From CAIUKX01 sp964580965 (GTDB taxonomy: Bacteria; Bacteroidota; Bacteroidia; Flavobacteriales_D; Crocinitomicaceae), in NCBI GenBank assembly GCA_964580965.1, contig CAZOLZ010000005.1, positions 11,808-75,807 of the forward strand: a DNA stretch of 64,000 nt, given 5' to 3'. The translations under genes and the position numbers were made by a program. Of the stretch, positions 59,862 through 64,000 are shown in pieces. Positions within the stretch are counted from its first letter, which is position 1; each line of letters starts with the position of its first letter. A model generated the notes under the pieces. That model had not been told where the DNA came from and did not search any database. It saw nothing but the letters and a program-made list of their open reading frames with translations.

Positions 59862-61562
59862 ATGAAAAAACAAACGATTACTGGTTTTGCATTTGTATTA
59901 GCTGCCGGTGCTATGCTTTCCAGCTGTGATTTATTGAAAGATTTGCAATATGAAGTTCAACCGAAAACTTTAGAAATGCATGGAGATTCAGTTAGAGTAA
60001 AAGTAGATGTTCAATTTCCTGAAAAAGGATTAAATAAGAAAGCATCTGTTGAAATCACACCATTGCTAGGTACTACTGCATTAAAAACTATTACTATTCA
60101 AGGAGAAAAAGCAACAGGTAATGGTAGTGTTGTTTTATACAAAGAAGGTGGTAAAATTTCTTTTTCTGATGTAGTTGCTTACAAACCAGAAATGGAAGAT
60201 ACTGAATTAAAAATCAATGGAACTGTTTCTAAAGGAGGACAAGTTAAAGCAGCTGTTCCTGAAACAAGTATTGCAAAGGGTACTATTATTACCCCTTTGT
60301 TAGTTAATAAAGATTTTAAAGTAGTTTTTGAAAAAGATAACTTCAATAGAGTTACTGAAAAAGGGTTTGCAGTTGAAATCAATTTTGATAAAGGGAAATC
60401 AAATGTTAAGTCTTCTGAATTAAAAGATGCAGATATCAAAGACTTAGCTGTATGGTTAGATTCATCTAAAAACAATCCTAAAATTGATTTAAAAGCAATC
60501 ACATTGACAGGTTTCGCTTCACCAGAAGGTGAAAACATATCAAATGATTCTTTATCAAATGATAGAGCAAAAGCTGCTCAGAAAGTATTATTAAAATTAG
60601 CTAAGAAAGCTGAGAACGAAAAAGCTCAGTCTGAGATCTACAATCTTTTAGCTAAAGGTGAAGACTACGATGGTTTCAAAAAGCAATTAGAGAAATCAGA
60701 TATGGATAGTGATGAGAAGCAATTAATCATTCGTGTGTTAGAAATGCATAAAGATGATGCTACTCGTGAAACAGAAATGAGAAATATGGGTAAAACATTC
60801 TCTTACCTTGATGAAAATATTTTCCCAAAGTTAAGAAGAACTGAAATCAATGTTACTTATGACAAAACAGGTTATTCTGATGAGGAATTAAAAGCATTGT
60901 CTGTTTCTAATCCAGATACATTAACAGTTGAAGAACTTTTATTTGCTGCTACATTAGTTGAAGATTTAGATACTAAATTGAATATTTATTTAGCTGCAGA
61001 GAAAAACTTTAATGATGACCATAGAGCATTTATTAATGCTGGTAACATTTATTACATGCAAAACAAGTTAGATGAGGCTAAATCTCACTACGAAAATGCT
61101 AACAAAATCAAAGAAACTTCTATAGGTAACAACAATTTAGGTGCTATTGAAGGAATGAATGGTAACAGAGAAGCAGCTAAGAACTTATTAATGTCTTCTA
61201 AAGATGCTGGTTCTGAAGTTAGTTATAACTTAGGTATTTTAAACATCATGGATGGTAAATACAACGAAGCAGTTGCTAATTTTGGATCATTTGATACTTT
61301 TAACAAAGCATTAGCTCAAGTTTTAAGTGCTACAGGAGGTGGAGTTGAATTTACAACTTTAGATGCTTCTGAAGATAAAGATTCAGGACAAGGTTACTAC
61401 TTAAGAGCAATCTCTAATGCAAGACAAGGGAATGTTGATGCAACTATAGATAACTTGAAAAAAGCATTTGACAAAGATGCTTCATTCAAAGAAAAAGCAA
61501 TGAAAGATAAAGAGTTTTTAAAATTTGCTGAGGTTTCAGCTTTTACATCTGTTGTAAAATAA
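59862..61562 (+). CDS. OmpA-like lipoprotein with C-terminal TPR repeats
   Basis: The start at 59862 gives lipoprotein signal KKQTITGFAFVLAAGAMLSSC. Residues about 25-155 are Ig-like strands. About 165-345 is OmpA-like (FAVEINFDKGKSNVKSSEL, LTGFASPEGENISNDSLSNDRAKAA), where the SPEG...N-x-x-LSxxRA block matches peptidoglycan-associated OmpA domains, interrupted by a helical insert. About 370-565 holds TPR-like helices (AFINAGNIYYMQNKLDEAKSHYENA, GYYLRAISNARQGNVDATIDNLKKAF). It probably anchors the outer membrane to peptidoglycan. Single-gene unit with strong terminator. Confidence 0.85.
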   Translation: MKKQTITGFAFVLAAGAMLSSCDLLKDLQYEVQPKTLEMHGDSVRVKVDVQFPEKGLNKKASVEITPLLGTTALKTITIQGEKATGNGSVVLYKEGGKISFSDVVAYKPEMEDTELKINGTVSKGGQVKAAVPETSIAKGTIITPLLVNKDFKVVFEKDNFNRVTEKGFAVEINFDKGKSNVKSSELKDADIKDLAVWLDSSKNNPKIDLKAITLTGFASPEGENISNDSLSNDRAKAAQKVLLKLAKKAENEKAQSEIYNLLAKGEDYDGFKKQLEKSDMDSDEKQLIIRVLEMHKDDATRETEMRNMGKTFSYLDENIFPKLRRTEINVTYDKTGYSDEELKALSVSNPDTLTVEELLFAATLVEDLDTKLNIYLAAEKNFNDDHRAFINAGNIYYMQNKLDEAKSHYENANKIKETSIGNNNLGAIEGMNGNREAAKNLLMSSKDAGSEVSYNLGILNIMDGKYNEAVANFGSFDTFNKALAQVLSATGGGVEFTTLDASEDKDSGQGYYLRAISNARQGNVDATIDNLKKAFDKDASFKEKAMKDKEFLKFAEVSAFTSVVK

Positions 61563-61579
61563 AAACTTAAAAATACTTT

Positions 61580-61611
61580 GAAGCCCGATTCTTAATTGAG
61601 TCGGGCTTTTT
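61580..61611 (+). terminator. Intrinsic terminator after the OmpA-like gene
   Basis: 11-bp stem AAGCCCGATTC / GAGTCGGGCTT (one G-U pair), 6-nt loop, T6 tail. Confidence 0.95.
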
Positions 61612-61672
61612 TCGTTTGTACTTTTATTTTACCATTCATACTTTTTAAAAATATGATTGAATTGTATATTGT

Positions 61673-61680
61673 TAATTTTG
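61673..61680 (+). promoter_or_regulatory. sppA: Predicted -7 box (TAATTTTG) of sppA
   Basis: TAnnTTTG match 27 bp before the sppA ATG. Confidence 0.4.
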
Positions 61681-61707
61681 TTTTAAATAGATTAAAATAA
61701 ATTAATT

Positions 61708-63492
61708 ATGAAAATTAGATTTGGTAAAATATTTTGGCCCAGTTTTATTGCAGCTTTAATTGTTTCAATTTTAGGGTTAGTTTTATTTTTTCTGACAGTT
61801 GGAGGGCTTGTAAGTAGCATTTCTGACAATGAGCCAAATAAGGTAGAATTAAAGGATAAAACAGTTTTACATTTAACCTTAGATCAAAAGGTTGGAGAAA
61901 GAACAAGAACTGAATTTAGTAAGACGTCATTTGAATTTAACTCTTCTGTTGGGTTAAGTGAATTGTTATTCGGGTTTAAGGTAGCGTCATCAGATGATAA
62001 AATTGCTGGAATTTTTGTTGATTTGAAAGGGGCTAAATTTGGATATACGACTGCTAAAGAAATTCGTAATGCAATCAACGAATTTGAAAAGTCGGGTAAA
62101 TTTGTTATTGCTTACAACAGTGGTGAGGTAATTTCTCAAAAATCATATTATGTTGCTTCAGCAGCAAATACAAACTATGCTTTCCCTACTTCTAGTTTTG
62201 AAATGATCGGTTTAGGTGTCGAATTAATGTATTTCAAAAACACACTTGATAAGTTAGGAGTAGAAATGCAAGTGATTCGTGGAAAAAATAACGATTTTAA
62301 AAGTGCAGTTGAACCCTTTTTTAGATCGAATATGAGTGATTCTTCTAGGTTACAAATCGAAAGGTACCTAACTTCAATGTGGAATGACATAAAGTCAGCT
62401 ATTTCAAAAGACCGTAAGATAGAAAAGGAATTAATTGAAAATTTAGCAAATAAAGCTTCTATTAGAAGAGCAGAGGAAGCAAAACAGCACAAATTAATTG
62501 ATGATGCATTGTATCGCGATCAAGTAATCGATCAAATTAAAAAGAAGTTAAATGTATCAAAAGATGATCCTATCAATTTTTATGCATTTGAGAAGTATGC
62601 TAAGAAAAAGTTTAGAAAAGATCAATTCATACAAGAGGTTGATTCACCAGAAATTGCTGTGATTTTAGCAGAAGGGGAAATTTCTAAAAATGGAGAGGGT
62701 TTAACTTCAAAGGATATCTGTAAATTGTTTCAAGATGTTCGAAAAAACAAGTCTGTTAAAGCGGTTGTTTTTAGAATCAATAGTCCTGGAGGAAGTGCTC
62801 TTGCGAGTGATGAAATATGGAGAGAAGTTGTTTTAACTCAAAAAGAGAAGAAAGTAATTGTTTCAATGGGAGATGTTGCTGCCTCTGGAGGTTACTACAT
62901 TGCAGCTCCGGCTGATCGAATTTTTGCGGAGTCGACTACAATAACTGGTTCAATTGGAGTTTTCGGTGTTATTCCTTTCACAGGTAAAATGTTGAATGAT
63001 AAGCTTGGTCTTACTTTTGACAGAGCGACAACGAATAATCATTCTGTTTTATCTTTAAATAAAAAGTTAACAACAGAAGAAATGTCAATCATTCAAGAAG
63101 AGGTCGATAAAATTTACGATGATTTCTTATCTCGAGTAGCTTCGGGTAGAAAGATGAGCAAGGAACAAGTAAATAGATTAGCTAGAGGAAGAGTTTGGAC
63201 AGGTCAAGATGCCTTGAAAAATGGTTTGGTTGATGAAATAGGAGGGATAAAATATGCTATAAAATATGCTCAAGAAATAACTAAATCAGATGCTGATAAG
63301 ATTTTATATTATCCTACTTATGAAGAAGAACCATTTGAAATGATATTGGAGAAACTGAAGGAGGACGATATGATTAAAGGAGCTGAAGTGACTTTATCAC
63401 AAGAATTAATAGACTTTTATGCAAAGCTTAAAAAACTTGAAAAATTTAGCGGTATGCAAATGCGCTTACCCTATGAGTTAATCATAAATTAA
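61708..63492 (+). CDS. sppA: Signal peptide peptidase SppA, double-domain (67K) type
   Basis: A membrane-bound S49 serine protease that degrades signal peptides left after export. One N-terminal membrane helix (FIAALIVSILGLVLFFLTVGG). The catalytic Lys is K198 in GKNNDFKSAVEPF of the first domain and the catalytic Ser S393 in GDVAASGGYYIAA of the second, matching K209/S409 of E. coli. GSIGVFGVIPFTGKM and GRVWTGQDALKNGLVDEIGG complete the signature. 594 residues. Confidence 0.96.
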   Translation: MKIRFGKIFWPSFIAALIVSILGLVLFFLTVGGLVSSISDNEPNKVELKDKTVLHLTLDQKVGERTRTEFSKTSFEFNSSVGLSELLFGFKVASSDDKIAGIFVDLKGAKFGYTTAKEIRNAINEFEKSGKFVIAYNSGEVISQKSYYVASAANTNYAFPTSSFEMIGLGVELMYFKNTLDKLGVEMQVIRGKNNDFKSAVEPFFRSNMSDSSRLQIERYLTSMWNDIKSAISKDRKIEKELIENLANKASIRRAEEAKQHKLIDDALYRDQVIDQIKKKLNVSKDDPINFYAFEKYAKKKFRKDQFIQEVDSPEIAVILAEGEISKNGEGLTSKDICKLFQDVRKNKSVKAVVFRINSPGGSALASDEIWREVVLTQKEKKVIVSMGDVAASGGYYIAAPADRIFAESTTITGSIGVFGVIPFTGKMLNDKLGLTFDRATTNNHSVLSLNKKLTTEEMSIIQEEVDKIYDDFLSRVASGRKMSKEQVNRLARGRVWTGQDALKNGLVDEIGGIKYAIKYAQEITKSDADKILYYPTYEEEPFEMILEKLKEDDMIKGAEVTLSQELIDFYAKLKKLEKFSGMQMRLPYELIIN

Positions 63493-63518
63493 TTTTTTTG
63501 AACGTGTTAATTTTGTTG

Positions 63519-63548
63519 AAAGGGTAAAAACCTTTAAGATGTTAAAGG
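63519..63548 (+). other. Overlapping small hairpins preceding the sppA terminator
   Basis: AAAGG (63519-63523) can pair with CCTTT (63531-63535), and CCTTTAA (63531-63537) can instead pair with TTAAAGG (63542-63548). The latter uses the first bases of the terminator stem. This gives a 1:2, 2:3, 3:4 order of alternative stems. It may be chance in a low-complexity region. Confidence 0.4.
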
Positions 63549-63578
63549 GTATTCATTAATTTTTGAATACCCTTTTTT
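63544..63578 (+). terminator. Intrinsic terminator between sppA and the last gene
   Basis: Perfect 12-bp stem AAAGGGTATTCA / TGAATACCCTTT, 8-nt loop, T6 tail. 52 bp past the sppA stop and 30 bp before the next ATG. Confidence 0.9.
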
Positions 63579-63608
63579 AGTTAATTTATAAACTTTTAAA
63601 ATATAAAA

Positions 63609-64000
63609 ATGCCAATCGTACTAGACTTAGCAAACTTAATTGTTAAAAAATCAACAATAGAAGAAAAATATCATGGAGGAGTAGAGGCTTTCAGAGAAAG
63701 GTATATTAAATCAATAACACCTAAAAACAGCGAGGATAATATGCTTTTCAGTTTAGTTAAAATGAATGCGGATGAATTTGATATCGATGAATTAGTCGAT
63801 AATGGGTTATCATTCGATGAAACAACCAAAACATCAAAAGATTTTACAATTTATAGTAAATATGGTGGTACATATTGGGAACATGAAAATTTAAAATCAA
63901 ATGGAGTTTTTGTTTGGCACAAACAAGATGATGAATTAAAGATTGTAAAAGCAAGATATATTGGCGAAGTAATGCTTATTTCAGAAATTCAGGAAGCGTA
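63609..64000 (+). CDS. Hypothetical protein (3' end at or just beyond the window edge)
   Basis: ATG at 63609; 130 codons are visible and the last two bases are TA, so the next codon may be a stop. The product begins MPIVLDLANLIVKKSTIEEK, contains GGVEAFRERYIK, a short acidic region (NADEFDIDELVDNGL) and ends KARYIGEVMLISEIQEA. No signal peptide or membrane segment and no family recognised. It lies directly behind the sppA terminator; a TAnnTTTG box at 63508-63515 would place that hairpin inside its leader. Confidence 0.7.
   Translation, partial: MPIVLDLANLIVKKSTIEEKYHGGVEAFRERYIKSITPKNSEDNMLFSLVKMNADEFDIDELVDNGLSFDETTKTSKDFTIYSKYGGTYWEHENLKSNGVFVWHKQDDELKIVKARYIGEVMLISEIQEA

Noticed and set aside
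63508..63515. Promoter box TAATTTTG for the last gene
   Set aside because: It would put a strong terminator inside the leader. TAnnTTTG is expected dozens of times by chance in 64 kb of this composition, so it is mentioned only within the attenuator hypothesis.

Overview
The window is a stretch of ordinary chromosome from an AT-rich member of the Bacteroidota, most likely order Flavobacteriales. Three things point there. Gliding and type IX secretion genes are present (gldE and gldD in a mutY-ssb-gldE-gldD-folK run, and two secreted proteins ending in gliding-motility/T9SS type B sorting domains). Families typical of the phylum recur (DUF3127, DUF4197, DUF4296, DUF5606, a PafA-type phosphatase). 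Many genes are preceded by the phylum's -7 promoter box TAnnTTTG, and Shine-Dalgarno sequences are essentially absent. I see no prophage, insertion sequence, CRISPR array, rRNA or resistance island. One tRNA gene, tRNA-Leu(UAG), is present.

Layout. Bases 1-10 kb: a double-parvulin chaperone (cut by the left edge) with guaB, then envelope genes (two glycosyltransferases, a large T9SS type B fibronectin-like protein, the Kdo transferase waaA, a barrel-like protein). 10-13.2 kb: a flavin reductase, a DUF3127 protein with an SSB-like acidic tail, trigger factor and tRNA-Leu. 13.4-17.8 kb: a tightly packed series idi, pterin synthase, photolyase, peroxiredoxin, followed by a PafA-type phosphatase. 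17.9-31 kb: tilS-pabB, an acyltransferase, an orphan HlyD-like protein, rsmG with an ECF sigma factor and a glycosyltransferase, tgt with an LptF/LptG permease, DUF4197 and acs. 31-39 kb: an SDR, a LytS/LytTR two-component pair, and two very different subtilases transcribed divergently. 39-45 kb: DUF5606, rhomboid, class IV aminotransferase, DEAD-box helicase, cyclophilin, a lipoprotein and rpsA. 45-55 kb: M61 peptidase, a coiled-coil lipoprotein, a GT2/UPF0104 pair, ruvC, dihydroorotase, a polyprenol-phosphate sugar synthase, recX and RNase G. 55-64 kb: a 30-codon AURKAIP1/COX24-type protein, HU, mutY, ssb, gldE, gldD, folK, an OmpA-like/TPR lipoprotein, sppA and a gene cut by the right edge.

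Most genes are housekeeping: nucleotide and folate synthesis, tRNA modification, protein folding, DNA repair and outer-membrane biogenesis. The most striking unexplained structure is in the rpsA leader. Two 7-bp hairpins lie between a good promoter box and the start codon, and their loops are perfectly complementary over 8 nt, which suggests a kissing-loop element that could control ribosomal protein S1. Other points worth a look are the loss of zinc-ligand cysteines in Tgt, a Gln in place of the first metal-ligand His in dihydroorotase, a 216-residue gap between the catalytic Asp and His of one subtilase, the SSB-like tail on DUF3127, and overlapping alternative hairpins after sppA.
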